NCBI RefSeq assembly: GCF_020097835.1 | Contig: NZ_CP083666.1 | Coordinates: 2,294,001-2,358,000 of the forward strand | Direction: 5' to 3' | Length of the DNA: 64,000 bases | Origin: Haloprofundus halobius | GTDB taxonomy: Archaea > Halobacteriota > Halobacteria > Halobacteriales > Haloferacaceae | In this document: positions 52,331-61,798 of the stretch, piece after piece | Layout: the number at the start of each line of letters is the position of its first letter | How positions within the stretch are numbered: the stretch's first letter is position 1 | The notes under the pieces: model-generated | Database searches by the model: none | Told to the model about the DNA's origin: nothing | The model's input: the letters and a program-made list of their open reading frames with translations, nothing else | Translations under genes and position numbers: made by a program

Positions 52331-52861
52331 ATGGCAGACAAACCGGCCTCAATGTACCGGGAGATCTCCAAACAGCCGTACACGCGGCGTGAGTACATCA
52401 CTGGGATTCCCGGCTCGAAGATCGCACAGCACAACATGGGTAACCTGCAGACGGGTCCGGAGGACTACCCGGTTCAGATTAGCCTCCGCGTCGAAGAGGA
52501 GTGCCAGATCCGCCACGGCGCGCTCGAATCGGCACGCCTGTCGGCGAACCGCCTGCTCCTGAAGCACGTCGGCCAGCCGAACTACAAGATGGTGCTCCGC
52601 AAGTTCCCCCACCACGTCCTGCGCGAGAACAAGCAGGCGACCGGTGCGGGTGCGGACCGTGTCTCCGACGGGATGCGCCAGGCGTTCGGGAAACCGGTCG
52701 GCACGGCCGCGCGCGTCCAGCGCAACGACGCCGTGTTCACCGCCTACTGCAACCCTGAGGACGCCGAGACGGTGAAGGACGCGTTCCGCCGCGCCTACAA
52801 CAAGATGTCGCCGCCGTGCCGCATCGTCGTCGAGGAAGGCGAAGAACTGCTCGTCGCGTAA
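52331..52861 (+). CDS. rpl10e: Ribosomal protein L10e (uL16)
   Basis: 176 residues, the normal archaeal length. [18 protein letters not shown] at the start, [17 protein letters not shown], the loop [20 protein letters not shown] (key tRNA-facing loop) and [10 protein letters not shown] match archaeal L10e/L16. It stabilises tRNA in the peptidyl transferase centre. CTTTATTCA about 40 bases upstream is a TATA candidate, fitting an own strong promoter. Confidence 0.97.
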   Translation: MADKPASMYREISKQPYTRREYITGIPGSKIAQHNMGNLQTGPEDYPVQISLRVEEECQIRHGALESARLSANRLLLKHVGQPNYKMVLRKFPHHVLRENKQATGAGADRVSDGMRQAFGKPVGTAARVQRNDAVFTAYCNPEDAETVKDAFRRAYNKMSPPCRIVVEEGEELLVA

Positions 52862-52928
52862 CCGACGAAGAGTCGGTCACCGACGACGGACACACACGCT
52901 TTTCCCTCCTCCACCGAACCCGTAGCGC

Positions 52929-53792
52929 ATGCTGCGACTCGCGGTGACGACGGACGCCGAGACGTTCGAGCGGATGCGCGACCCGCTGGCCTCGCGCGGC
53001 GTCGACGTTCGCCACCTCCGTGCGAAAGAACGGACGATTCGACTCACCGAATCCCCGACAGAGACGTTCGACGTGGGCTTCGTCTACCCGACACGTCTCA
53101 TGGAAGGCGGCGCGCTCGACGCACTCCACGAGGTTCCGTGGGTGAACGACCGCGAAGCGATTCTCACCTCGCGGAACAAAGCAGGCGTTATCGCCTCGCT
53201 CTCGCGGGCGGACGTCCCAGTTCCGCAGACGACGATGGTGTCGAACCCCGTCGACGACGACGAACTGCTCGCCGCCGCCCGCGAGTTCGACGGACCGGTC
53301 GTCGTCAAGCCGAACTCGACGACCCGGGGGACGGGTATCGTCCGCGTCGACGATCCCGACTCGCTCTCCGGCGTGGCGGACTATCTCCGTCTCGTCCACG
53401 ACTACCCCGCGACCGGGGACAAGGCGTATCTCCTCCAGGAGTATCTGCCCGACGCGCGCGACTATCGGGCGATGGTCGTCGACGGCGAGTGTGTCGGCGG
53501 CGTCGAACGCCGGTTACCGACCGAAGCACGGGAGGAAGGGCGCTGGAAACACAACGTCCACCGCGGCGCGAAGGCGACGGGCGTGGAACTCGGTGAGCGT
53601 CACCGCCGTCTCGCCGAGAAAGTCGCCGAGGTGCTGGAGATACCGTACCTCGGCGTCGACCTGCTCGAAACCGAAAATCGGCTCGTCGTCGCCGAGACGA
53701 ACGCACGACCGACCATCGACGACGACGCGAAGTACGATTCGGGTTTCTACGACCGGTTGGCGTCGCTCGTAAAACGGCAGGTCGAGACGTGA
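52929..53792 (+). CDS. ATP-grasp RimK-like ligase
   Basis: 287 residues. ATP-grasp features: GPVVVKPNSTTRGTGIVRV, LLQEYLPDARDYRAMVVDG, and the Mg-binding end VVAETNARPTIDD. RimK/LysX-like enzymes add Glu or other amino acids to a carboxylate acceptor (ribosomal S6, LysW, coenzyme F420 tails). The neighbouring ribosomal gene hints at, but does not prove, a ribosomal target. 67 bases after rpl10e. Confidence 0.88.
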   Translation: MLRLAVTTDAETFERMRDPLASRGVDVRHLRAKERTIRLTESPTETFDVGFVYPTRLMEGGALDALHEVPWVNDREAILTSRNKAGVIASLSRADVPVPQTTMVSNPVDDDELLAAAREFDGPVVVKPNSTTRGTGIVRVDDPDSLSGVADYLRLVHDYPATGDKAYLLQEYLPDARDYRAMVVDGECVGGVERRLPTEAREEGRWKHNVHRGAKATGVELGERHRRLAEKVAEVLEIPYLGVDLLETENRLVVAETNARPTIDDDAKYDSGFYDRLASLVKRQVET

Positions 53793-53885
53793 TGCGGCAA
53801 CTCACCACCGAGATGGCCGCGTCGCTGTGCAGTAGAGAGTGGAAAATTCGGAGGGGGAAGCGACGACTGAGTCGGCGCGTCTTCG

Positions 53886-54257
53886 CTACTCGACGTCGAT
53901 CTCGGCGGAGTCCTCGATTCGGTCGAGCGTCACCTGGAGGACGCCGTTTTTGAACGTCGCGCTCGCGGAGTGTTCGTCGACGCGCGCGGGCAGTTGGATG
54001 CGCTCGTCGTACTCGCGGCGGTCGCTGGCGGCGCTGATGGTGAGGCGCTCGCCGTCGCACTTCAGGTCGATGTCGTCCTTGCCGACGCCGGGGAGGTCGG
54101 CGACGACGCGAATCTGGTCACCCTCGTCGATGACGTCGACGTGCGTCTCGGTCGTGAATCCGGAGCGGTCCTCGAAGCCGCCGGTCATCTCGTTCATCAT
54201 ACGTTCGATTTCGCCGAAAATGTCGCCGAACGGGTCGTCACGGTCGTCTCGCTTCAT
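53886..54257 (-). CDS. Hsp20/alpha-crystallin small heat-shock protein
   Basis: 123 residues. Short N-terminal arm (MKRDDRDDPFGDIFGEI), then an alpha-crystallin domain of about 85 residues with IRVVADLPGVGKDDIDLKC and FKNGVLQVTL. The C-terminal I-x-I-type end is only EIDVE. A holdase chaperone forming oligomers. ATG 54257 avoids a longer frame running into the divergent gapI promoter. Confidence 0.9.
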   Translation of the reverse strand: MKRDDRDDPFGDIFGEIERMMNEMTGGFEDRSGFTTETHVDVIDEGDQIRVVADLPGVGKDDIDLKCDGERLTISAASDRREYDERIQLPARVDEHSASATFKNGVLQVTLDRIEDSAEIDVE

Positions 54258-54371
54258 GCGGCACGCTATGTCGTATGTGCTCAAAAGCCTTCTGTCGGTC
54301 CCGGGGGCGGCGAATCCGTCGCGAGTGATACGCCGAAAAGAGACGTTCCAAAACCCATATAGGAGGTGGGA

Positions 54372-54379
54372 TTTAAATA
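54372..54379 (+). promoter_or_regulatory. TATA element of gapI
   Basis: TTTAAATA ends 22 bases before the gapI ATG at 54402, so the transcript should start at or next to the ATG (leaderless), with the purine-rich GGAGGTGGG upstream in the BRE position. Confidence 0.6.
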
Positions 54380-54401
54380 CTACACAGGCACTAACTCAGT
54401 T

Positions 54402-55451
54402 ATGAGTGAAAAATCGTACCTAAGCGCCGGGGAAGAGGTCGACGAGTCGGAAGTCGTGCGCATCGCGCTTAACGGCTTCGGGCGCATCGGGCGGAACGTC
54501 TTCCGCGCGGTGATAGACGACCCCCGAATCGAACTCGTGGCGATAAACGACGTGATGAGCGGCGAGGACATGCGATATCTCGGCAAGTACGACACCGTCA
54601 TGGGTCGCCTCGACGGCGTGACGCTAGAGGACGACCGCCTCTCCATCGGCGACACGTCGGCGGAGGTGCTCAACGTCCAGAGTCCCGCCGAACTGCCGTG
54701 GGACGATCTCGCCGTCGACGTCGCCTTCGAGTGTACGGGTATCTTCCGGACGTACGACGACGCCCACGACCACGTCAAAGCGGGCGCGGACAAGGTCATC
54801 ATCTCCGCGCCGCCGAAGGGCGACAAGCCTGTCAAACAGATCGTCTACGGCGTCAACCACGACGAGTACGAGGGAGAGGACGTGGTGTCGAACGCCTCCT
54901 GTACGACCAACAGCATCACGCCGGTGGCGAAGGTGCTCAACGACGAGTTCGGCATCAACTCCGGCCTGATGACGACGGTCCACGCCTACACCGGCTCGCA
55001 GAGCCTCATCGACGCGCCGAAGGGCAAGACGCGCCGTGGCCGCGCCGCCGCCGAGAACATCATCCCGACGACGACGGGCGCGGCGAAGGCGACGACCGAG
55101 ATTCTGCCCGAACTCGACGGGAAACTCGACGGGATGGCGATTCGCGTGCCGGTGCCGAACGGCTCCATCACGGAGCTGGTCGTCGACCTGCAGGGCGACC
55201 CGTCGGCGGAGGAAATCAACGAGGCGTTCCGTAACGCCGCCGACGGCGAACTCGCGGGCGTGCTCGGCTACACCGACGACGAGGTCGTCTCCTCGGACAT
55301 CCTCCAGCTGCCGTTCTCCTCGACGGTCGACCTCAACTCGACGAACGTGCTCGAAAACGGTGGCCTCGCGAAGATTCTGACGTGGTACGACAACGAGTAC
55401 GGCTTCTCCTGCCGGATGCTCGACGTGGCGCGGTACGTCACCGAGGAGTAA
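54402..55451 (+). CDS. gapI: Glyceraldehyde-3-phosphate dehydrogenase, type I (bacterial-like)
   Basis: 349 residues. NAD-binding start ALNGFGRIGRNVFR, active-site SNASCTTNSITP (Cys near 167), and the ending WYDNEYGFSCRMLDVARY are typical of the bacterial/eukaryotic GAPDH class. In haloarchaea this class serves sugar breakdown, oxidising GAP to 1,3-bisphosphoglycerate. The first about 20 residues are an extra acidic leader. PGK follows 1.9 kb downstream on the same strand. Confidence 0.95.
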   Translation: MSEKSYLSAGEEVDESEVVRIALNGFGRIGRNVFRAVIDDPRIELVAINDVMSGEDMRYLGKYDTVMGRLDGVTLEDDRLSIGDTSAEVLNVQSPAELPWDDLAVDVAFECTGIFRTYDDAHDHVKAGADKVIISAPPKGDKPVKQIVYGVNHDEYEGEDVVSNASCTTNSITPVAKVLNDEFGINSGLMTTVHAYTGSQSLIDAPKGKTRRGRAAAENIIPTTTGAAKATTEILPELDGKLDGMAIRVPVPNGSITELVVDLQGDPSAEEINEAFRNAADGELAGVLGYTDDEVVSSDILQLPFSSTVDLNSTNVLENGGLAKILTWYDNEYGFSCRMLDVARYVTEE

Positions 55452-55837
55452 GTCGACAGGGCGAAACGTCTCAGTTTTTCGCGTTTTAGATGGTTCGACA
55501 GAGTCGCTGAGCGATACAGACGCTGCAAAGTCCTCGCACTCTCGCCCTTTGCGAGTCCACGGAAGCTTTCGAGTCCGCGGTAGTGAAGACGCACTCTCGA
55601 CTTCCGGAAGAAAACACCTGTCCGGTCTTCTTTAAACTACAGATTATTGATATATTTCGGACATCGGGCTGAATAAGGGCACATATTTAGCAGAACTCAA
55701 ACGAGAAGCGGTAGCTGGGGACCCGTTTCGTTATCGCGTCTGGAGAGTGGTGGTGTGGATCGAATTTCGGACCATGCACCAAGGCCATGATCGACATCAA
55801 GGGAAATTCCTACACGGGTAGCCCCTGACAGTAAAGT
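55452..55837. other. Long spacer after gapI, A/T-richer
   Basis: 386 bases. It begins with T-runs (CAGTTTTTCGCGTTTT about 55470-55485) that can end gapI transcription, and contains AT-rich stretches (TTTAAACTACAGATTATTGATATATTT near 55630-55660 in pieces) that can hold the promoter of the Bat-type regulator. No gene is convincing. Confidence 0.6.
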
Positions 55838-56506
55838 ATGAGCGTTATCTTGGAGTTTACCATCCGCTCTGACCAATTCACGCTCGGCCATATACTCTCG
55901 GAAGCGGGTGACATGCACTTCGAACTCGAACGCATCGTCCCGACGGGCGGTCACATCATGCCGTTCGTCTGGGTCTCCACAGAGGGGGATCCGAACGAAG
56001 ACCTCCCCCGATTCGAAGAGAACATCAGAGAGAGTAATTTAGACCTAGAACTGCTCGCTCTCGACCGGGTAGACGACGGGGGACTCTATCGGATCGAGTG
56101 GAAGAGTCAAACGCAGGGACTCATCAACGGCCTCGGGGAGTCGGAGGCGACGGTGCTTGAGGCCTTCGGCGACGGAAGTTGGACGTTCCGCGTTCGGTTC
56201 ACGGACCACGATAAACTGACCGACTTCCACAATTACCTGACCGATCGCGATATCACGATCCATATCATCCGGACGTACACCTTCGCGGAAGAGGGGGTTC
56301 GCCGTCGCGATTTCGGTCTCACGAATGAACAGCGCGAGGCATTAGTGCTCGCCCTCCAGCGGGGCTACTTCAACACCCCTAGTGAGGTGACCCTTGACGA
56401 ACTGGCGGAGGAACTCGGAATTACGAAACAGGCGATATCGGACCGCATCCGTCGCGGTAACGAGAAGATGTTACGGCCGCTGCTGCTCTCCTCGGCGGCC
56501 CGCTAA
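55838..56506 (+). CDS. Bat-type HTH regulator
   Basis: 222 residues. The N-terminal about 145 residues are the small sensor half common in Bacterio-opsin-activator-like proteins (EFTIRSDQFTLGHILSE...); the C-terminal HTH_10 reads LTNEQREALVLALQRGYFNTP and LAEELGITKQAISDRIRRG. Such regulators control various genes; here it sits between gapI and pgk, so a link to sugar metabolism is possible. Third positions are less G/C-rich than in gapI. Confidence 0.85.
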   Translation: MSVILEFTIRSDQFTLGHILSEAGDMHFELERIVPTGGHIMPFVWVSTEGDPNEDLPRFEENIRESNLDLELLALDRVDDGGLYRIEWKSQTQGLINGLGESEATVLEAFGDGSWTFRVRFTDHDKLTDFHNYLTDRDITIHIIRTYTFAEEGVRRRDFGLTNEQREALVLALQRGYFNTPSEVTLDELAEELGITKQAISDRIRRGNEKMLRPLLLSSAAR

Positions 56507-56592
56507 CACTCCCTGTCACTCGGGTACTTATAAAAGGGTTGACGCGTCAGGAATAGAATTGACGCCACCAGGCCCATTGAGGTTTATCTGTG

Positions 56593-56922
56593 ATGGAAGA
56601 CGAACAGTCTGCGGACATCAGCGGAGAGAAACCATCCACTGATGCGCTATATGCTATACTGGCGAGTGAAACTCGGCGGCAACTCCTTCACTACTTTCAG
56701 GTGAGCGAACAGAACGACAGTTCACTCGACGAACTCGCGGATTTCCTCGTCTCCCAGGATGGTGGGGTCGATACCCCGGAAAAAGCGAAAATTATCCTTC
56801 ACCATCAGGATCTGCCGAAACTCGCACGATATGGGGTAGTCGACTACGATCGTCGGTCCAATTCGGTCCGCTATCGGGGACAATCCCGTCTCGAAGAACT
56901 CCTTCCCCAATCATCAGGTTGA
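56593..56922 (+). CDS. Winged-helix protein of the DUF7344-like type
   Basis: 109 residues. ALYAILASETRRQLLHYFQ and LHHQDLPKLARYGVVDYD, then a beta wing: a small winged helix as in many haloarchaeal regulators. The same pattern (VLENPRRRYVLYHLQ, LHHSHLPKLADADIVDYD) recurs at 61799-62230. Start ATG 56593 with GAGG upstream. Probably DNA-binding; target unknown. Confidence 0.7.
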   Translation: MEDEQSADISGEKPSTDALYAILASETRRQLLHYFQVSEQNDSSLDELADFLVSQDGGVDTPEKAKIILHHQDLPKLARYGVVDYDRRSNSVRYRGQSRLEELLPQSSG

Positions 56923-57121
56923 ACGGGGATACTGAACTGTGAGTATAGTGATTTATTATTCACGCGTTAATTTTGTGTCAGCAAGAAAAGAGAGACTCGC
57001 TTACACCCTTCAAGGACGAGTGCCAAAACTGCGGCGGGAACGAGCCCGGGCAACAATAGCGGGAGAGTCATCCGGATGCACCGAGTCTAGGAGGTGACCC
57101 TGATGGGTCGAATGACGACCG

Positions 57122-57319
57122 TCACAGCGAGGAAACGAGCGCCCAGTACTCATCACGGCCGTCCTTGCACTTCAATAGATCCCATTCCGTTACTATCTCA
57201 TCTGGTGCCAATGCTCCGCTAACTATCTCCTCTCTATTCAGCACGCCGTTCTTGTCGGGTATCGGCGGCTGAACAGAGCCGCCTATCCTCGTACCCACAC
57301 GCGCTCGAACTTCGCCCAC
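57122..57319 (-). CDS. Possible small orphan protein, unusual codon use
   Basis: 65 codons from GTG 57319: VGEVRARVGTRIGGSVQPP, then IPDKNGVLNREEIVSGAL and a Trp-rich end. It uses AGA, AGG, ATA, CTA and TTG, which the core genes here avoid, and sits in an A/T-richer stretch just upstream of pgk. It may be a small acquired gene, the end of one, or chance. No family recognised. The 200 bases before it (56923-57121) hold nothing I can identify. Confidence 0.3.
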   Translation of the reverse strand: MGEVRARVGTRIGGSVQPPIPDKNGVLNREEIVSGALAPDEIVTEWDLLKCKDGRDEYWALVSSL

Positions 57320-57353
57320 GACTAAGTAGCAGTCACACGATTTCCGACGTGAG

Positions 57354-58574
57354 ATGGCTTCGTTCAACACGCTCGACGACCTCGACGCAGAGCAGCGAGT
57401 CCTCGTCCGCCTCGACCTGAACTCCCCCGTCGAAAGTGAGAGAGTACAGGACAACCGCCGCTTCGAGCGGCACGCCGAGACGGTGTCGGAACTCGCCGAC
57501 GACAATCACCGCGTCGTTCTCATGGCCCACCAGGGCCGCCCCGGCGACGACGACTTCGTCTCGCTGGAGCAACACGCCGACATCCTCGCCGACCACGTCG
57601 GAACGGACGTGAAATTCGTCGCCGACACCTACGGCGACGAGGCGCTTTCGGCCATCGACGCACTCGAACCCGGCGAGGTACTGCTGCTCGAAAACGTCCG
57701 GATGGTCGACGACGAGTTGCCCGAGGAAGAGCCCGAAGCGAAGGCCGAGACGGAGTTCGTGCAGACGCTCGCGCCGAAGTTCGACGCCTACGTCAACGAC
57801 GCCTACTCCGCCGCCCACCGCAAGCACGCCTCGCTGGTCGGCTTTCCGCTCGTCCTACCCGCCTACGCCGGGCGCGTGATGCAGTCGGAGTACGAAGCGA
57901 ACTCCAGCATCGCCACCCGCGAGTTCGACGGCGAGGTGACGATGGTCGTCGGCGGGACGAAGGCGACGGACGTCATCGGCGTGATGGACGCCATCGGCGA
58001 GAAGGTGGACACCTTCCTCGTCGGCGGCATCGCGGGCGAACTGTTCCTCCGCGCGGAGGGCTACCCGGTCGGTCGCGACGTCGGCGACATGGACCTCTTC
58101 GACGACCAGTGGGAGAACAACCAGGACGTCGTCGAGGACGTGCTCCAGCGCCGCACGGGGCAGATTCGCCTCCCGGTCGATCTGGCGTACGAGGACGACG
58201 ACGGCGAGCGCGCCGAGATTTCGGTGGAGGATATCGACGAGAAAAACACGGGTTACCTCGACGTCGGTTCCGAGACCGTCGACGGGTACGCGCCGACCAT
58301 CCGCGAGTCCGAAGCGGTGTTCGTCAAAGGGGCGCTCGGGATGTTCGAAGACGAGCGCTTCGCCGACGGCACCGTCGGCGTGCTCCGCGCCATCGCGGAG
58401 ACCGACTGCTTCTCGGTCGTCGGCGGCGGCGACACCTCCCGCGCCATCGAGATGTACGGCCTCGACGAAGACGACTTCTCGCACGTCTCCATCGCGGGCG
58501 GGGCGTACATCCGCGCGCTGACGGGCGAGTCGCTCCCGGCGGTCGAGGTGCTGGAAGAGCAGGCCGAAACGTAA
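57354..58574 (+). CDS. pgk: Phosphoglycerate kinase
   Basis: 406 residues, archaeal length. VLVRLDLNSPVE at the start, HQGRPGDDD, DAYSAAHRKHASLVGFP, GGTKATDVIGVM and the C-terminal VGGGDTSRAIE/ SIAGGAYI motifs. It interconverts 1,3-bisphosphoglycerate + ADP and 3-phosphoglycerate + ATP, between the two GAPDH genes in function and in map order. Translation begins at ATG 57354 with hardly any leader visible. Confidence 0.96.
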   Translation: MASFNTLDDLDAEQRVLVRLDLNSPVESERVQDNRRFERHAETVSELADDNHRVVLMAHQGRPGDDDFVSLEQHADILADHVGTDVKFVADTYGDEALSAIDALEPGEVLLLENVRMVDDELPEEEPEAKAETEFVQTLAPKFDAYVNDAYSAAHRKHASLVGFPLVLPAYAGRVMQSEYEANSSIATREFDGEVTMVVGGTKATDVIGVMDAIGEKVDTFLVGGIAGELFLRAEGYPVGRDVGDMDLFDDQWENNQDVVEDVLQRRTGQIRLPVDLAYEDDDGERAEISVEDIDEKNTGYLDVGSETVDGYAPTIRESEAVFVKGALGMFEDERFADGTVGVLRAIAETDCFSVVGGGDTSRAIEMYGLDEDDFSHVSIAGGAYIRALTGESLPAVEVLEEQAET

Positions 58575-58584
58575 GCACACAGAG

Positions 58585-58818
58585 TCAGTTCGCGCGCTGT
58601 CGAGTCAGCGCTCGCAACCCGGTTCCGACGAGGTAGAGACCGAGTGGGACGAAGAGGACCACAGCAATCGTATCGGCCGGTCCCCACCAGAGCGCGCTGT
58701 CGACACCGCCGATGAGATTAGACGACTGCGCGTAGCTGAGATAGTTGAACACGCGGTAGAGCGGCCACGCGAGGACCACGAGGCCGACACCGATTTTGGG
58801 GAGGACGTCGGTGTTCAC
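58585..58818 (-). CDS. Small two-helix membrane protein
   Basis: 77 residues, GTG start. Two hydrophobic helices (about 7-24 and 47-68) joined by a loop SYAQSSNLIGGVDSALWWG. Ends in Arg/Gln residues. No family recognised. Convergent with pgk (10 bases between stops). Confidence 0.5.
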   Translation of the reverse strand: MNTDVLPKIGVGLVVLAWPLYRVFNYLSYAQSSNLIGGVDSALWWGPADTIAVVLFVPLGLYLVGTGLRALTRQRAN

Positions 58819-58981
58819 GGGTCGAACTCTGTCGAGACGGAAACTAACTGCTTCGGTGACGGATCATCGCGTGTCACGCAGCGGCGGCGTCTCGCGAACG
58901 AGGTCGGAGACTACACTCCGACGGTCACCTTCGGTTTCGACTGACGCCACGACTTTGGTTCTCGCTCCCGAACGAACCTCC

Positions 58982-59473
58982 ATGCTCGTCGGAATCGTCT
59001 CGGACACGCACGACAACCTCGACTGCGTACACGCGGCCGTCGACCACTTCGAATCGGAATCCGTCGATGCCGTGGTTCACTGCGGCGACTTCGTCGCTCC
59101 CTTCTCGGCGACGCCGTTCGACAACGACTGGGAGTTCTACGCCGCCCGCGGCAACAACGACGGCGAGTGGAACCTCCAGTCCGTCGTCGGGTCGTTCGGC
59201 ATGTATCTCGGCGAAGCGGGCGAACTCACCTTCGACGGCGTCGACGTGGCCGTCTATCACGGCACGAGCGGGACGCTCGTCGACGCACTCGTCGACTCCG
59301 GAAACTACGACTACGTCTTCCACGGCCACACTCACCAGCGTGAGGTCGAAGAACGCGGCGAGACCGTGCGCGTCAACCCCGGCGGCCTACCGATTCCGGG
59401 AGCCGACGACGCGTTTCACGTCGCCGTCCTCGACACCGAAACCGGCGAGGTGGCGTCGCAGGAAGTGGCGTAG
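58982..59473 (+). CDS. YfcE/MJ0936-type metallophosphoesterase
   Basis: 163 residues. All motifs of calcineurin-like phosphodiesterases of this small class: IVSDTHDN, HCGDFVAP, ARGNNDGEW, YHGTSG, FHGHTHQRE. It hydrolyses phosphodiesters (the MJ0936 relatives cut bis-pNPP); the cellular substrate is unknown. Convergent with gapII. Confidence 0.9.
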   Translation: MLVGIVSDTHDNLDCVHAAVDHFESESVDAVVHCGDFVAPFSATPFDNDWEFYAARGNNDGEWNLQSVVGSFGMYLGEAGELTFDGVDVAVYHGTSGTLVDALVDSGNYDYVFHGHTHQREVEERGETVRVNPGGLPIPGADDAFHVAVLDTETGEVASQEVA

Positions 59474-59512
59474 AAGGGGAACGCTTCTCGTCTATCGGTT
59501 CGTCGCCCGCGC

Positions 59513-60574
59513 TCAGTCGTCGGCGGCGGCGAACTGCCGATTCTGACCGCCGAAGACGCTCTCGAGGCCGACGCCGAGCGTCTCGTTCGTCAACGCGATG
59601 CTCTCGGCTTTACTCGCGCTGCCGGCGATGGCGCGGACGGCGTCGATGTTCTCGGGAATCACGTCGCTCTCCTGGTGAATCGCCTGAAAGAGATAGAGGT
59701 CGTCGTCCTCGACGGCGATGGACTCCTCCCAGATGCAGTTCTCCCAGAGGTCGCCGCGCGGGCGACCGGCGTCCATCGCGAACTCCTTGAGTTTCCCCGT
59801 GCCGTCGATACCGGCGTGTTTGGGGATGAAGAACAGCCGCGACTCGGCGGCGAGTAGGTCGCGCACGTCCTCGGCCGTCGGCGTCGATTCGAGCGTGACG
59901 TTGACGCTGTGGGTGTGCATCAGCGTCGCCGGCACCTTCAGGCCGAGCGTGTCGATGGCGAGGTCCGGGAAGATGGTCTGCACGTCGGGACCGTGGTGGG
60001 AGGGGAGCGTTACGGGGTCCGGTAGGATGTCGTTAATCGGCCCGCGGCCGGTCTGACCGGGGTCGCCCCCGCGGCGGACGAGCGTCACGCGCGCCTTCTT
60101 CACGCCGTAGGTCTCGTCGAGCGGCGCGAGCAGCCGCGAGAGACCGGTCGTGTTGCAGGAGACCGTTCGGACGAACTGCACGTCGGCCGCCTCGTCGTAG
60201 TTGGCGCGCGCGTTGAAGCTCACGTCCGCGACGTCGGCGTCCTCGCCGCCCTGGAAGATGGCCGGCGTGTCGTGGCGCTCGTACAGCGAGCGGTTCTGCG
60301 CGCCGATTCCGGAGGGAGTGGTGTCGACGACGACGTCGCTCTCGGCGACCAGGTCGTCGACCACGCCGGCGAGGGGAACGCCCGCGTCGTCGAACTGGTC
60401 GACGCGCTCGGGGAGCGCGGCGTAGAGGGGATACCCGTTTCTGACCGCCGTCTCGGCTTCGAAGTTCGGCCGCGTCTTCGCGACCCCGACGAGTTCCATG
60501 TCGGGTTGCGCGCAGACGGCGTCTGCGACGCGTTTGCCGATTGTTCCGTAGCCATTGACGCCCACCTTGAGCAT
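59513..60574 (-). CDS. gapII: Glyceraldehyde-3-phosphate dehydrogenase, type II (archaeal)
   Basis: 353 residues. NAD(P)-binding start [17 protein letters not shown], active-site [31 protein letters not shown], and HTHSVNV are features of the archaeal GAPDH class. In haloarchaea it is assigned to gluconeogenesis. ATG 60574; the aminopeptidase-like gene starts divergently. This window therefore holds both GAPDH classes and PGK within 6.2 kb. Confidence 0.95.
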   Translation of the reverse strand: MLKVGVNGYGTIGKRVADAVCAQPDMELVGVAKTRPNFEAETAVRNGYPLYAALPERVDQFDDAGVPLAGVVDDLVAESDVVVDTTPSGIGAQNRSLYERHDTPAIFQGGEDADVADVSFNARANYDEAADVQFVRTVSCNTTGLSRLLAPLDETYGVKKARVTLVRRGGDPGQTGRGPINDILPDPVTLPSHHGPDVQTIFPDLAIDTLGLKVPATLMHTHSVNVTLESTPTAEDVRDLLAAESRLFFIPKHAGIDGTGKLKEFAMDAGRPRGDLWENCIWEESIAVEDDDLYLFQAIHQESDVIPENIDAVRAIAGSASKAESIALTNETLGVGLESVFGGQNRQFAAADD

Positions 60575-60788
60575 ATTCGGACCTGCTACCGGGAAGGACA
60601 TAGTTATTTCGGAGCTTAACGTTTAGAAATTAACTCTGGGGCGAGTAACCATGTTTCGGTTTCTCCGGGCGTCTAACCGTAATCTTCGTCGAAATCTCGA
60701 GAAAAGAAGGCGAGAGAGGTTCCTCGCAGACGGGCGCGGGGATAGTGATGTGGCAAAGCCTAACCCGTCGCCGGACGGCATCTCGAAT

Positions 60789-61751
60789 ATGACCAACCGC
60801 AATACTGGCGACGAACTCCGCGCGGCCGCGGAGACGGCGCTCGAACAGTGCCTGCGCCTCCAGTCCGACGAATCCTGCGCAGTCGTCACCGACGACAAGC
60901 GAGCGCCCATCGGCGAGGCGCTGTACGAGGTGGCCAGTGAGATTACCGACGACGCCGTCGTCACGCGCTACCCGCCAGGGCCGCAGCACGGTGCGGAGCC
61001 ACCTGCACCAGTCGCGGCGGCGATGCGCGAAGCGGACGTGTTCATCGCGCCGACGACGAAGAGTCTGAGTCACACCCGCGCGCGGAGCGAGGCGTGCGAC
61101 GCCGGCGCTCGCGGCGCGACGATGCCCGGTATCACCGAGGACGTGATGCTCGCGGGCCTCGACGCCGACTACGAGGCCATCGCCCGACACAGCCTCGACG
61201 TACTCGAACAGGTCGTCGACGCCGACGAAGTCCGGGTGACGACGCCGAAAGGTACCGACATCACCTTCGTCCCCGGCGACCGCGAGTGGCTCTCGGACAC
61301 CGGGATGGTCCACGACGCGGGGCAGTTCTCGAATCTCCCCGCGGGCGAGGTGTTCGTCAGCCCCGAGACGGCCGACGGCACCTACGTCGTCGACGGGACG
61401 ATGATGCCGTACGGCCTGCTCGACGAGGATCAGGAGCTCCGATTCGAGGTCGAAGACGGCTACGTGACCGTCATCTCCGACGACGAGGTTCGCGAGCAGG
61501 TCGAAGCAGGCGCAGAGGAGGTCGGGCGGGACGCGTACAACCTCGCGGAACTCGGTATCGGGACGAACGTCGGCGTCGACGAGTTGGTCGGCTCCGTGCT
61601 CCTCGACGAGAAGGCGGCCGGGACGGTCCACATCGCCATCGGCGACGACGCCGGAATCGGCGGCGACACCGTCGCGCCGCTCCACCTGGACGGGATCATC
61701 CGCGACCCGACCGTGTACGCGGATGGCGAGGAAGTGGAACTCCCGCGGTAG
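60789..61751 (+). CDS. Aminopeptidase, M29-like
   Basis: 320 residues. GTDITFVPGDREW and FSNLPAGEVFVSPE are like the metal-binding core of M29/thermophilic aminopeptidases; ELGIGTNVG and GTVHIAIGDD near the C-terminus complete the pattern (leucyl aminopeptidase-like). It would trim N-terminal residues from peptides, with two metal ions. ATG 60789 chosen because it follows an AT-rich block; an in-frame start at 60651 would add an Arg-rich leader not expected here. Confidence 0.8.
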   Translation: MTNRNTGDELRAAAETALEQCLRLQSDESCAVVTDDKRAPIGEALYEVASEITDDAVVTRYPPGPQHGAEPPAPVAAAMREADVFIAPTTKSLSHTRARSEACDAGARGATMPGITEDVMLAGLDADYEAIARHSLDVLEQVVDADEVRVTTPKGTDITFVPGDREWLSDTGMVHDAGQFSNLPAGEVFVSPETADGTYVVDGTMMPYGLLDEDQELRFEVEDGYVTVISDDEVREQVEAGAEEVGRDAYNLAELGIGTNVGVDELVGSVLLDEKAAGTVHIAIGDDAGIGGDTVAPLHLDGIIRDPTVYADGEEVELPR

Positions 61752-61798
61752 CGACCCGGAAGCGAGCGGCCCGCAGTCGCTGGTACTTACTGTTCGTT

